Source: Holothuria scabra
Taxonomy: Eukaryota; Echinodermata; Holothuroidea; Aspidochirotida; Holothuriidae
Reading direction: 5' to 3'
Assembly: GCA_037179385.1 (NCBI GenBank)
Contig: CM074195.1
Location: forward strand, 6,928,938-6,992,937
Length of the DNA stretch: 64,000 nucleotides
Every line of letters begins with the position of its first letter. Within the stretch, counting starts at the first letter, position 1. The notes beneath the pieces were generated by a model, which did no database searches, was not told the DNA's origin, and saw only the letters and a program-made list of their open reading frames with translations. Below are positions 22,245-34,079 of the stretch, piece after piece. Both the position numbers and the translations under genes were made by a program.

Positions 22245-24895
22245 AAAACAGCTTCCCTCTTGGATGCGATTATTAAAGGTGTTGCAGCTGTTCCCTCGGT
22301 CACTACTTTCATGCTTATGTTTCAAATTCCCTCTTTGGCAGACAGTACAGTAGCTGTGTATCATTACTACAATGTGTCAATATATTCTCATTAAAGTTTT
22401 TACATCAGTATAGGACTGAAATATGCCCATTTCTAACAAGAAATAATCATCCATTTGTCAAAATATATTACAGTGTTTCATATTCTTTTTTCCTTAACTG
22501 AAACTTAAATTTTCAGATACCAAGCATTCTCAACTGAGGTCTACACTTCCCCAGCAAGCCAAGGAAAGTAACCCACATGGAAAACTGCATCATTTCCAGA
22601 CAAAAAGAAGCAATGGCAGTTCCTTCAGTCAGAGAGTACAGGTACAGTGTTATTTTCACCAAACTGTTTCTGAAAAGAGATCTGCAGTTGCTTGTACTTC
22701 ATTACTGCACTGTAGGTCAGAAATGTAAAGAGATGCATTTTAACTGATTTTTTTGTTCTCATCAAAAGATGCCAGTTCCTGTACTTGTGCAATCTTACTA
22801 TCAAATTTTACATCTAAATGTAAGACAAAACAAAACGAAGTATTTTCTCTTGAAAATTACAGAATATTAAAGTTGAAGATCATACGTACATATAATTGTC
22901 AGAAAGGTGTTTGTGTTGACATGGATATATGGTTTTCTCACAAAACAAAGTGGACCATATTAGTCTGCTTTTGTAATGAATTTCAGGAAAAAACACAGGA
23001 TTATCTGATGTTAATAGTAAGTCATGAATTGTTTGGTTACCTAAAAAGTGACAAATACAGTGGCAAGCATTTCTGTTGCAATGGTTTTAAGGTACATACT
23101 GTAACATGTTTGGTCCATTGTTCATAACTCAAAATATTGAAAGTTGGGTTATTTCTTTTGAGGAGAAAGGGACAGAATTGTACAGTAAGTGCTACAGTAC
23201 AGTAGACGCAAAATGAGACTTTTATTTAGTCATTGCAAACTGTACATGTACAGTAGCAAACATAAAAAGTTGCACCATTTTTCATATTTTTTGTGAAGCA
23301 GGGCTGACTGCGACCATCTGGAGGTTTTGGAAAGACAAAATTTTTTTGTACAGTCTGAGCCAACCCAGAGACCAGTGGTGCTGGGCTTGGATGTATAGAC
23401 TGGCTGGTACCCCATATTATTTCCATTCTGCTACAAACTAACCTGGTCCCCTCCCTTCTGGCAAAACCTGGATCTGCCACATGATACAGTACATGAGAAA
23501 CTGTAGGACAAAATGAAAGTAACCCCAGCAATCAACGCTGTCAAACTCAACTGTTCATATTAGTACAGTATGTTTAACACTGTAGGAATAGTCCTTTCTC
23601 TCTTTACAGTGTTAATGTGTTTTAAAGAAGTGAAGCTCTTCAGAGGCCTTATGCATTATATCATTTTTAAGTGGCTGGTCTTAGAAGTTAGGGTCTGTAT
23701 ATTTTTGTAATGTAGATACTGTAAGTACTACTGTACAGTGGCCTCACTACTTCATGAGGGTAATGTTGTACAGTGCCAAGTACAAGTAGTGCACACCCTC
23801 AAAGAAGTAGTTCTTTTAACTCTGGCTTAGACCAAATGTTGTCAGGATAACCTGTCAATTGGGTAATGAAAGTCCATGAATATGTAAAAGAACTTGTCAA
23901 AGCGTGAATGTTGAAAATTTGAGTAATATGGAGAGTGACTTTAGACTGTTTAAAAACTGCTGTCAAATGGCCATGGTTTTCCGTTATGGTGAGGAGGCTA
24001 AGGCTCCACGGGTGTACTTGTACCCTACGAAAACTTTAAGTCCTTCAAAATCTAAATACAGTAGTCTTGGTATGGAAATTTTGTAGTACCATGATGGGCA
24101 AACTTGTCAGCTTTCAAGTGATGAGTGTCTCTTAAGTAAGTTCTGTGAACTTTAACAAGGCTGCAGGGGCCACATAAAGGACTTACTGTAATTTTGTGTG
24201 TTCATCAATTGTGAAATTACTGGGGGTGTGAAACCTTTAGAGAAAAGGTGGTTTTCTTTATCTTTGATGTACAGTAAAGAGACCAAATGAAGACTTAAAT
24301 GATTTTCATAGTGTCTTCATCATGATTCACGATGGAGATGTCTCCAAATTTCAAGCTGAAGCAAATGTTAGGTAAAAAATTTGCACACCTTTTGTTAAAA
24401 GGCAGTACCCTGATTGAGATTGTGAGGAAGATTGAATCAATGTACAGTAGTCTACTGTATTTTGTCAAGTTTTTTTGAGAGCAAGTATGAATAATTACGT
24501 ACAAGTAGTTGACTGTTGCAACTTGCAACATTTTGGTCATTTTGCATAGCCATTGTTCACCAGGTCTGGCCAGCACCCTTTTGTAGGTTAACAGTATACA
24601 GTAGCTGGTTTGGCCAACACCTACTGTACTGTACTTTGTGATTAACATTTAACCTGCAGGTAAGTATGTGATATTTTTGTTAGGATTCGGTATTGTAATT
24701 TGACATTTTCAAGTCCAGAGCAATGACCTACAGTTGTCTGATGTAGCAGCTTGTTTCTACCAGTCATACATGCAGCAAGGGCAAAGGAGGGCTAAAAACA
24801 AGAAGCACTCTTGGTTAGACTACATGTGTTGTGTACATTCATTACTCTGTAGTTTGTATGCAGTATGTATGAGGGAGAATGCAGTTGCCTAATTA
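22245..24895. other. Intergenic DNA, no gene recognised
   Basis: TACAGTA/TACTGTA words remain frequent. A 124-residue open frame on the plus strand (22753-23127) does not begin with ATG context that convinces and has no recognisable domain. No splice-supported exon was identified. Confidence 0.5.
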
Positions 24896-25050
24896 GGGGA
24901 TAAATGCGAGGGTGTCCGGTCTTAAATGTGATTTAAGACCGACGATGACGTCATCAAAGAGGTTGAGTGGACCGAGGCGACAGCCTCTGTGATGACGGCA
25001 TCGGAGGTCTTAAATCACATTTAAGACCGGGGCACCCTGCTTTTATCCCC
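24896..25050. mobile_element. Foldback MITE-like palindrome
   Basis: A 155-bp unit whose ends pair: GGGGATAAATGCGAGGGTG on the left and CACCCTGCTTTTATCCCC on the right. Inside each arm is a further 23-bp palindrome built on GGTCTTAAAT and ATTTAAGACC (24918-24940 and 25006-25028), so the unit is a hairpin containing two smaller hairpins. A perfect CRE-type palindrome TGACGTCA lies at 24946-24953. Flanking ATTA/ATTC may be a decayed target duplication. No coding capacity. Confidence 0.8.
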
Positions 25051-26369
25051 ATTCATAAATACTTTGAGAAAAAAGAAAAAATGGGTGAAAAACATGAAAA
25101 AATTCTAAAAATTGGTCAAATTTTAGAGATCAAGTATAAATTCTCCTCAGTTTTTTACCCCCATTGTGACGAATGGATATCTTGAACTTGAATTGATGCT
25201 AGCAAGACGAACCTTCTGAACTGCATGTCGCGACCGATACGCTCAGTATCATCTTTAATTTGCTTCATTTTCGAGATCTATATCGGCTATTTTACAAGCA
25301 AATGTTGTTAACAGAAAAACACTGATCACAGTATCGCATCATTTTGGAGATGAGGTTGAGCGAAAAGTCAAGGAAAGTTACTAACTTCTCGTTATCTGTG
25401 TTTACAGTTGTGCGAAGAGCTAAGGTTACATACTGTACTATATATGCAATTCTAGTAAGAGAGAGTGACTGTGCTGTGTGTGGTTAGCAGATCATACTGC
25501 AGGAAGGACATGCAGACGTAGCCTAGTTGATGTTATGGGTCAGACACGGTGATATAAATTCTTTGTAAGAGATGGAAGCAGTTTTAAAATGCACTTAAGC
25601 CTTTAAAAACTGAGGTTACAGGTAAAATATAGCAGGCTTCCTTAGGGAATTGCCACTCAGGCTACTGAACTTGATGATTACTTTGCTAGCCTGTGTGCCT
25701 AAAGAGTAATGTTACTGTTGTTTGATGTTTATACAGTCTTGGCGGAATTAGTAACCCCAGCACTGTTACTGTGCCAATGCCTGTGTATATTGTCGCAAAC
25801 GTTAGACACTTAAGTAACTATAGTTATAGGCTTAGTGCTTGAAGTCAGATTTTATTAGACCTCTCCAAATTTAGGACTGGATTAACACGTTAACAACAGT
25901 GTCAGTCATCGCAGCTCAGTGCAGTTCTAGCCTTGGGCCTAGACCTATAAAACAGAATGTGTGTGTGATCAAATATCCATTTGTGGGGAGCAATGATTCC
26001 TAAGCCTTGGCTGACCTATGTCTATATGTCACTGCCAGTTATTATTTTTTGGAATGGTAACTCTGAAGACTAAGTTAGGGTATCAACTTGACACAGTGTC
26101 TCAGTGTTACTGTTTATCTTGCTAGTTACATGTACTTGGCTACCTGTATGACATTACAGTAGGCCTACATGTGCTGTGCAAACTATGAGGTGAATATGGC
26201 ATGTTGCTATGGCAACCTAGCATGGGCTTAAAATATTGTACACATTAAGTATAGTGATCACATTCAATTCAAGTCTCCTTACTTCTTGGAAACCATTCGA
26301 GACCGGTTTCGAATGCCATTCGAGACTGGTCTTGAATGGTTTTCAGCCAATCAGAATGCAGGAAATAAA
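25051..26369. other. Intergenic DNA with one hairpin
   Basis: No gene recognised. At 26288-26344 an imperfect palindrome pairs GGAAACCATTCGAGACC with GGTCTTGAATGGTTTTC; its two halves also form a direct repeat of CATTCGAGAC. It lies 25 bp upstream of the second 1.29-kb repeat. Confidence 0.55.
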
Positions 26370-27663
26370 TACAAGTATTTATGAATTTCTGATTAAAACT
26401 AATGTGAGGTTATTAATGACCTCTCAGCATTTCTGTGTAATGCATGGTGCATGATGACATTTTCCTCACCCCCACCCCTTCCCTTGTCCAGTGCTCTCTT
26501 TCATGGTGTGTCTGCTCATGCTACAGTAATAGGGGCCTATGTCCTATGTACCCTACAACAATCTTTTTTCTTTTCTTTCAAGTCCCATTTGACCCATCGC
26601 TACCTCTTTCAAAATTCTGCTCTTCCTAAATTTAGCCAACTATATCCTTCTGACTCAACTTTATTTAATTTGCAGATATATTTGACTGGTAGCAGATTTG
26701 CAAGGAGAGTAACATGCTGTAACATACACATGCATTCCAACTAACCAGCTCCAAATGCATCATCCTGTGGCAGCTTGCTGTGGAGGAGTACTCAAGCTGA
26801 TCTACACTGTACTTTCTTTTGCATCAATGAAACAATGGTGTGGACTATTTGATCCTGGGCCAAGTACATGAGGTCACACTTTAGGAAATGAGCCATGCAT
26901 GCAGTCTTTTTAAATGTAAGTCTGTAAGTCTGCAAGTTTTTTATATCTGCAAGTCAGAGTAATTTAAAGTTGTTTAAAAGTGTGTGCCTGTAAAAGTGTA
27001 CAAATTTTTTTTTTTTTTTTTTTGGGGGGGGGGGGGGAGGTTGGGAGGTTGGGATACAATGGTCCTCAGATCAACTTCTAAAAAATTACAAAGAAACATC
27101 ATCATACCAAAGTTCCAAAATCAAATTATTAGGTCAGCAGCATTTTGGGGGTGGCTGCAAAAAAACACTGAAATTTAATGTGCACAAAAAGTCAAATTTG
27201 TGGTTTGCATTATCCCCATAGGTGTAATGTTGTGCGCCAGTCACATCCCAACAAAAAGAAAACATATTTTGAAACCTCCAATGTGATACATAGCATAAAT
27301 AAAAAAAATTGGTGGGATCTGGTTGCTTTAAATTGACATAAGTATGTGACAAACAGCGCCCTCGTGATGTTTTCAAGACCTCATAACTTGATGCCCCAAC
27401 AAGATCATGTGGACTAAACAACTTTATACGATAGAACTCAAAGCCCCTAATCAATTTCAAGTGAAAAACTGATCGGATCTCATTGGCACATGTATGGAGA
27501 AAAATGAGCTCAAAAGACAAAGTCCCCTGGAAATAGTGCATGCTGTGCTATACAGTAGTCTATGAAAGGCATTTCCAGGCCAAGTTGTGACCTTTGACCC
27601 CAGATATTGTTCAGTGCCAAGTAAGTCCCACTCTGATTTTACATGGAATGTGTAGAAAAGTGC
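26370..27663. repeat. 1.29-kb repeat, copy 2, uninterrupted
   Basis: A 1294-bp partner of 19685-22244 with the same ends. It preserves the uninterrupted target (ATCTTTTTTCTTTTC near 26572-26586) of the element inserted in copy 1. Differences are few: length changes in the T19-G14 tract (27005-27037), a small duplication of GGTTGGGA after it, and scattered substitutions. The outer flanks of the two copies do not match, so the duplicated unit ends sharply. Confidence 0.9.
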
Positions 27664-28966
27664 CCAAATAACCATGAACTACTTAGAGTTGGCAGCTGGC
27701 ATGACCTTTGACCATTCCTAAGTTCATGCGCCAGCTTGGTCCCAGTATTTTTCCAACTGATTTCTTCTGACAAACATCCAAATAAGCCAACCATGAAAAA
27801 AATTAAACGGGATCTTGATGGAGCAGGTGTATATTTGAACAAGAAAATGACACAATATGCCGTTTTGTGTGTACTTCGAGGGTATAAAAATGTTTAAAAT
27901 ATCGATAGTTTGAGAATTTTCAAAAGATTTTTCTCTACCAATTGCAGAGATCCCATGCTTTTTCATCATTTATTAGGAAAGGGCAGACTGCACAGGCAGC
28001 CTTGAAAATCTGGAAAGTACTTGGATTTCATTTTTGTTTTTCAAGGCCTTGAAAGTTCTTGAATTTTTACAAAAGTCCTTGAAAACACTGTGAAGAGTGC
28101 TTGAAAATTGTTCAATAAACATTCGATCGCAAAAACCTCAAATTCATTTCAGGAAATCTTTTTTGATCAGATTTTTTGAAAATAGTACTGTTGAAAATCA
28201 ATCGCGATCGTGAAATTGCACCAAAGATACATAAGTGGCCTGTGCCGGGCCACGCATTCCTCCATACTGTATGTATAGTAATGTGTCAAGTGTTGACTAA
28301 TGTGTTTATCGCATCGAACTTCGGGTGCTCCTCCACTGCAAGTAGCGTGTACAGCTCAAACTGAGAGCATATGCTATGTTAGTGCAGTGTCACTCTGGCT
28401 GATTGAAAGAGATCGAAACTGTAACAGTTAAGTTGCTCTCGCTTCTTATTCTGGTTGTAGCAAGGGATAAAAATTTCGCGGAAAAAAAGATGAAACACAT
28501 TCGCCGTCACATTTGATTTTTTTCAATATTGGCCGTATTGACAATGATTACAGTTGATCGATATAATTTTAGTTTGACTTGGTTCTGCGTATATCTGTGA
28601 TGAATTTACCACCCGGCAATTGGTGGGTTTAGGCAAAGCATTGAATACTTGTTCTGACTTGTGTTAGTAAGCTCTGGCTTGGTAGAAGTTTCATCCACTT
28701 AACATCGGAAAGATTGCACCATATCGGGATATATATTTCATTTGTGATAGTTGGAATAGTGTTTACCTACTGCTGAAGTGTTAATGCTGGATCAGACTGG
28801 GTTTGCATGGATTTTGGTCACGGTAATTTCACGTTAGGCTAGACTGAACATCGTAATGCTAGCAGGATAGGCTATCGACAAATACGTAAGTGGATGGCAG
28901 ATAGTCTTGTATACTGTACATCATTACTGTCACACTGTTACTAGGCCCAGATTGAAGGTTGCAAAC
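27664..28966. other. Intergenic DNA, no gene recognised
   Basis: A short stretch near 28000-28100 repeats CCTTGAAA several times. No gene or element ends were recognised. This region would be the promoter side of the zinc-finger frame that follows; no TATA box or other clear signal was picked out. Confidence 0.45.
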
Positions 28967-29428
28967 ATGGGTAAATGTCGTTTCAATCTGTTATGGTTGA
29001 AACATCCAAAATACTGTAGTTGGCTTGAACAATGTACTGACAAAAGTAAAGCAAGGTGCAAAATTTGCATGAAGGAAATAGATGTTTCCAGTATGGGGGA
29101 ATCAGCATTGACAAGTCATCTGAAGGGGAAGAAGCATGCTGATAATTGGAAAGCTAGTGGAAGACAAATAGCAAACATTCGGGATTTCATGAAACCTAAC
29201 CAAATGAAGTCCACTGCAGGTGCAGAGGCTGCTATTAGCAGTAGTACCACTCACAGCTCAACTCTAGAAACCTTTGTTACTTGTGAACAGACACTGAAAG
29301 CTGAAATTTTGTGGTCTCTGAAGGTTATTGATGCACATTATTCATATTGTTCATGTGCTGGTAATGATAAACTGTTCCAGGAAATGTTTCCGGATAGTCA
29401 CAGACTCTTAAGAAAAGGAGACTGGTAA
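28967..29428 (+). pseudogene. N-terminal fragment of a zinc-finger, hAT-type transposase-like protein
   Basis: From the ATG at 28967 the frame encodes 153 residues beginning MGKCRFNLLWLKHPKY. A zinc-finger-like pattern follows: C31-x2-C34 and H51-x5-H57 within SALTSHLKGKKH, typical of the N-terminal finger in hAT-lineage transposases and their domesticated relatives. A linker rich in S and T (about 81-100) precedes ETFVTCEQTLKAEILWSLK (about 101-119) and FQEMFPDS (137-144), which recall the block before the catalytic core in that family (from memory, unverified). The frame then stops, and no catalytic core was found downstream, so it is probably truncated or continues through an unseen splice site (a GTAATG donor-like word lies at 29425). 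It is not expected to transpose. A host-gene role is possible but unsupported. Confidence 0.6.
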
Positions 29429-30140
29429 TGAAGTCTAGCAGATGTAGTAAACATACACAGTGGCTCACAAGCCTTTGTGGGGTCAGTCATGGGGAAATTA
29501 TTGGGGGTGTGATGAAGAAAGTAGGAACAGTTAGTAAGAGAGTAAAGTAGAATGATATTTTTTTCATCCCTGCACAGCACAGTCATGTCATGCAGGACAT
29601 GTAGAACTTATCTTGACTCTTTTTATGCATTCCAGGTACATTATTCAAAACGGGAATACCAAGAATGATGTGAACAAGGCACAACAATGTACAGAACACA
29701 AGCACTCATTACTTTTACAGTAAACACTTTGCAATATACTCTTTGTGTGTTATACAGTAGCCTTGCAGTTACTGTACAAAAAAATTAGTATTATCAGGTT
29801 GAATGCTTCAGTTGGGTTTTTGGTGGGTTCAAATGTGGGTCAAACATGCAAGAATTAATCCAATTTGCCTCAGGATTCAATTTTTGCTTGGGCTAAATGA
29901 ATAAAATATAGATACGTCAATATACAACCTTTACCTTTCTTGAGCCAGCATTAGGTTGGGAGTGAGAAGTTGAACAGGTCTGAACTTCTGCACCAAAGAT
30001 GACCAGTGAAAAACAGCAAAATGTTAGATTGATTTTTTTTTTACAATAGCAACTTAATGTTTATTAATGATAATTGGTTAGCATTTCCTTCAGGATGTTC
30101 AGGGATTTTGGGTCCAAGTCTCCACGACCAAATGTTCCAG
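29429..30140. other. Intergenic DNA, no gene recognised
   Basis: No further part of the zinc-finger protein could be identified here in any frame. Confidence 0.5.
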
Positions 30141-30415
30141 TTAAAGGGCCAAGTCCTTTCACTCCATACTGTAACTCTTATATGGTTAACTGAACTTCTT
30201 TATTGGCTCAGCCCTTTGGCTGACAGCTCATTCAAGCAAAGCAGCGTACAGTAAGTAACAAAGCTTAACAAAAGTAACAAAGTAAACAAAGTAACAAAGC
30301 ATAAGCTGTACTGATATTTTTTTGAAAGTGCACTTTGAGCTTTACTATAAGTCTCAACCTGAAGCAATAAACTAAGATTGTCTCTGGGTAAGAATGAAAT
30401 TAAGGTGAGGAGCAA
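30141..30415 (+). mobile_element. Decayed TTAA MITE, relative of 37161-37466
   Basis: Starts TTAAAGGGCCAAGTCCTTTCAC and shares ordered blocks with the intact copies: TTGGCTCAGCCCTTTG, then a run rich in AAAG, then GAAGCAATAAACTAAGATTGTCTCTGG. The right inverted end is eroded. It is the oldest of three copies in the window. Confidence 0.6.
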
Positions 30416-33199
30416 TCCATGTGTTGTTGAGAATTTTTAATTTTAGAAATGTCGCTTTGCAAAGTGGTGGCACTCTTTGTCAAATCAGTCAACACAATTA
30501 CGCTAGGTTACCACCAAAACACATCAGTAGGCCTACGGTACTTTTGCAGTAACGTAATAAAATTGTATTACGAGATTTGCCAAAATAATATTGTATAGCC
30601 TACAGATACTCACAAATTATGCACAATTATTAAAACCTCTCCTTAACACAATATTCAATCGTTGTTGCTGTAAATTTTGGTGCCGTACCAGGACAGTTTG
30701 CAAATGTCAACTTGTCAAATGTCACCAATGGTTGAACCCTGATGCTGTAAGTGATTTCCAATAAACAGTACTGTACTCTTTATATATCTCAGATGGCATT
30801 CTGGCCATGAAAAGAGACAGTCATGTCTAGAACTGTCAAGACAGCCCCTAATGTTCATTTGATTGGAAACTCTGACACAAGCCTGCATCTAACCTGCAAA
30901 GTGGGCATTCTTTATTGCTATTGAACGCCGTGTTACATGATGTTACTACACTTTTTACGCAGTGGCAAGGATATGCAGTACCCGTATTCCATACCTGATT
31001 CTGTAGGCCTGTATATACTGTAATATAGCAGGGCGAGCAGTTGAATGTGCTGTGAGATACTGTACGATTTACTGAATTTGTAGTTACTGTTCCTGTAAGC
31101 TGAATTATATGTTAATTTGTGTAGTTCTCTAACTAAGGATACTAAAGAGATTTGAAATGCAGGCTTTTCAAAGGGCTGGGCTGGTCAGCAGGTTTTGATG
31201 TGCAAATGCAGGTCACTTGAGAGGAATGTGGTGTAAACTTGTTACCACGGAAGATTTTTAAAGGCAGAGGCCTTCCTTCAAAGAGGTTGCTGACCCAGTG
31301 GGCAATTATACACATATTACAGTACTTTTTCCAGAATATGAAAGACAGTCCCAAACAGATGTATATTTATCCTACAGTACTTTACTTTCCAATCAATTGT
31401 GTTGACTGCCTTTTACATTCACTGTCACCAACTTCCATCCCACACAGCTGGAGGGCACAATGAGAATGATCAAAAGGCTTTCTATAGAACAACTTTGGAA
31501 GGTTAACTGGAAGTTTGGGTCAAAGGTCCAAGATGTGGCTCAAGAGTCCATTTTGTTAAATTAAAAGTCAATAGCTCAAAATTTTAGAACTTTTTGCATA
31601 AGTATTGGCTACACAGCTTCAAACTGGTATCTGCCTGTGAAAGTAATGTGTGGATCATATGTCTCTGACTGTCTTCAGTAAGGCAAATTTTTATTCTGTT
31701 GTCACATCCTACATAACTTATTTTCTGCTTGGTTAATTGCTGACCAAACCTTTCTTCTCTAAAAACACTGGGCAGGGCAGATTATGAACCCCTATGTCAC
31801 TTCTTCTGGCCCTGGCAGTTGCTTTCAATGTATTTTGAAACAATGTAGTACAACTAAGTAGTCCTACAGTATCTTTTAGAATTTTTCATGTATAAGGTAT
31901 TGCATGTATGGTTATCTCAGCACTTAATTTAATAGTAAATGTCACAATTAGAGCAGAATTAAAAGAGACAAATATTATGGTTCCTTCTATTTTGTAAAAT
32001 AAAAAACTTCAAAGACATTACTCCCCTTGTTCATTTTATTCAGTTAAACTGAGTTGACATTTTGTTGTAATGATGCTTGGTTCATGATGCTCGGTTATTT
32101 TATTTTGGATATTTTGTTTTGGTTCAAAGTCCTGTCAGAGCTCATGGACTGCATATCATAGAGAATCCGATAGAGTATCTGACTTGCTTAGAGCGCGTTT
32201 GAAGTTTACCCCTAGCCATGTCATTTCAAGGATTTAAAACAGGAAGTCATGAGTATTAGTAATATTTACATTTCAGAGTGCTAATCATTTGTTTGATGTT
32301 AAGAATTAGTGCAGGTCAATATCACTGATTACTAAGGTGTAATTATCTTATACTCTATTCCCTATTGTAGTTCTATTTCTTATTGTAACTTTCCAAGGGC
32401 AATATACACACTGAAGACAGCTTGGAACATTTTGGTGACATTCTTAAAAGGGTGAAAGAGTGTAATTGTGGTTATGTGTCAATTGAGGTCATTTAAAATA
32501 GTACAGACAGCCCAGGGACTCTTTCAAGTTTGAAGGTGTGAGCTTCTGCACTGTTGGTGCTCTAGTTATGGCTACTTTCAGTAAAAGTTGGCAAAGTACT
32601 CTAAGGGGACTGTATGGCAGTAAACAAGTGCAAAATAATACATGGCATCCGATATATGTCACCATTGCTAGTAGCTCTATTGGCAACATGTTTGGCTACA
32701 TCCATTCATTGGAGAACTTGTGAAAAAGAAATTCAGATGTAATCTCCTGTGAAAAATTGCATTCAAATTCAGGAACAACTTAACTAAATTCTTTTTCATC
32801 TCTATTTTACAGGAACTGGCCTAACAAGTGCCCTCAGCGTTGAACAGAATGCTGTCCTTCTAAGTTATGAAGTGGCAGCATTCCCATTCATCAATAAAAA
32901 AGAAAATATTGCAGCACAACTCTAAGGAGATGCAGCAAAGTGAAGCAGTTTCTTTTAAAACAACAGAATGTGATGAGGAGTCTTTTGAAAAAGATGATGT
33001 TGTTGCTGATGGTGATGGACATGTAGAACTCCATGAGAGCCGTACCCATGAAGATTTGGAGAGAGTAGAGCAACTACTGGAGATGCGGACAATGGAGGTC
33101 ATAAAGAGGAAAGTATGGGAGACAACAGGTGACAGTCAAAGGGTTCACTGGATTAATATATGAAAAAAACATAACTTATTTGGTTTCTCATATCTCTTC
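30416..33199. other. Intergenic DNA with a decayed copy of the nuclear-receptor-motif element
   Basis: Around 31475-32000, blocks such as TGGGTCAAAGGTCC, CTTCAAACTGGTATCTGCC, AATGTGTGGATCATATGTCTCT and TTATTTTCTGCTTGGTTAAT parallel 20060-20760 in the short nuclear-receptor-motif element, so this is a decayed relative. A 98-residue acidic, coiled-coil-like frame starts at ATG 32867, 54 bp after an acceptor-like TTTTACAG, but a stop lies in its frame between the two, so an exon is doubtful. Confidence 0.5.
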
Positions 33200-33564
33200 A
33201 TGAGTTATGTACATTGTACTATCCATACCAGTTCTTTTAGTACATAGAGATACTCGTAAAAAAATGCATAGTATGGAAGTAAATGCCCTTTATAATAAAA
33301 TGTGCATTACTTGCAGAGAAATATATTCAGCAACTCATTGAAAGTTACAGGGAAAAACACCCTTGATAGTAAAATGCATATTACTTGCAGAGAGATATAA
33401 TAGAAATACTTTCTAAGAGTTACAGGGTGGAAAAGTGAATATGCTGGATTTTAAATGCCTATGTATCATATATGGAGGAACTCCTTTAAAAATGCAGTGT
33501 ACGGACAGAAATGCCCTGGGTAATAAAATCCACATAACTACTTTATCTTTATCTCTCTATGAGA
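33200..33564 (-). repeat. Inverted units of the 93-bp-class minisatellite
   Basis: About four degenerate units run in the opposite sense to the array at 34080-38070. The tell-tale words are GTAAATGCCC, ATAATAAAATGTGCATTACTT and CTTGCAGAGA, the complements of GGGCATTTAC, AAGTAATGTGCATTTTATTA and TCTCTGCAAG in the main array. This is the left arm of a foldback structure. Confidence 0.75.
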
Positions 33565-34063
33565 AATATGTGTATTAAACAGCAAGAAAAATGAATTCTA
33601 ACTGGACTCCCATCTTCATAGGACATTCTTGAGCCAAGATATAAAATGTTGAAACTTATTCACTTCAATCAATCTAGTCCATTGTGTAATAATTTGTGAC
33701 ATTGAACAACTTAAATTACCTCCATTGTTCCCCTTTAAATGAAAAATGTTTTTAAGGCCTTGAACACTTCCTGTTTGTTTGCATAGTGTTTTGCACATAG
33801 AGGGCTTAGTTAATTACATCACCCCATATGGGTATGAGTGCTATCACACCTTGGTATAAGTTACAGCAACTTTCAGAAAAATGAAGAAATCCAGAGATTG
33901 CAATTTGAGTAGTACAACAATGATATCACAAATTATGGAACATTTTACCATTGTAATTTCAACAAGTAAACTTTAGCACTTAGTATTTCAGTTCAAGAAT
34001 GTCCTTTGAAGATGGAAATTGGACTGTTGGAATTCTTTTTTCAAGCTGTCTAATATATATTTT
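33565..34063. repeat. Central inverted repeat and spacer of the foldback structure
   Basis: Arms at about 33565-33625 and 33991-34063 are complementary: left GAATTCTAACTGGACT, CATCTTC and GGACATTCTTGA face right TCAAGAATGTCC, GAAGATGG and AATTGGACTGTTGGAATTC. They enclose a 365-bp spacer (33626-33990) with no recognisable gene. The minisatellite units run outward in opposite orientations on either side. This is the arrangement of foldback transposons, whose long inverted ends are made of tandem subrepeats, although no transposase is visible. Confidence 0.75.
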
Positions 34064-34079
34064 TGAAATTTTTGAATTG

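Noticed and set aside
32867..33163. 98-residue acidic frame as an exon following TTTTACAG at 32805-32812
   Set aside because: A stop lies in the same frame between the acceptor-like site and the ATG, and the frame ends without a donor.
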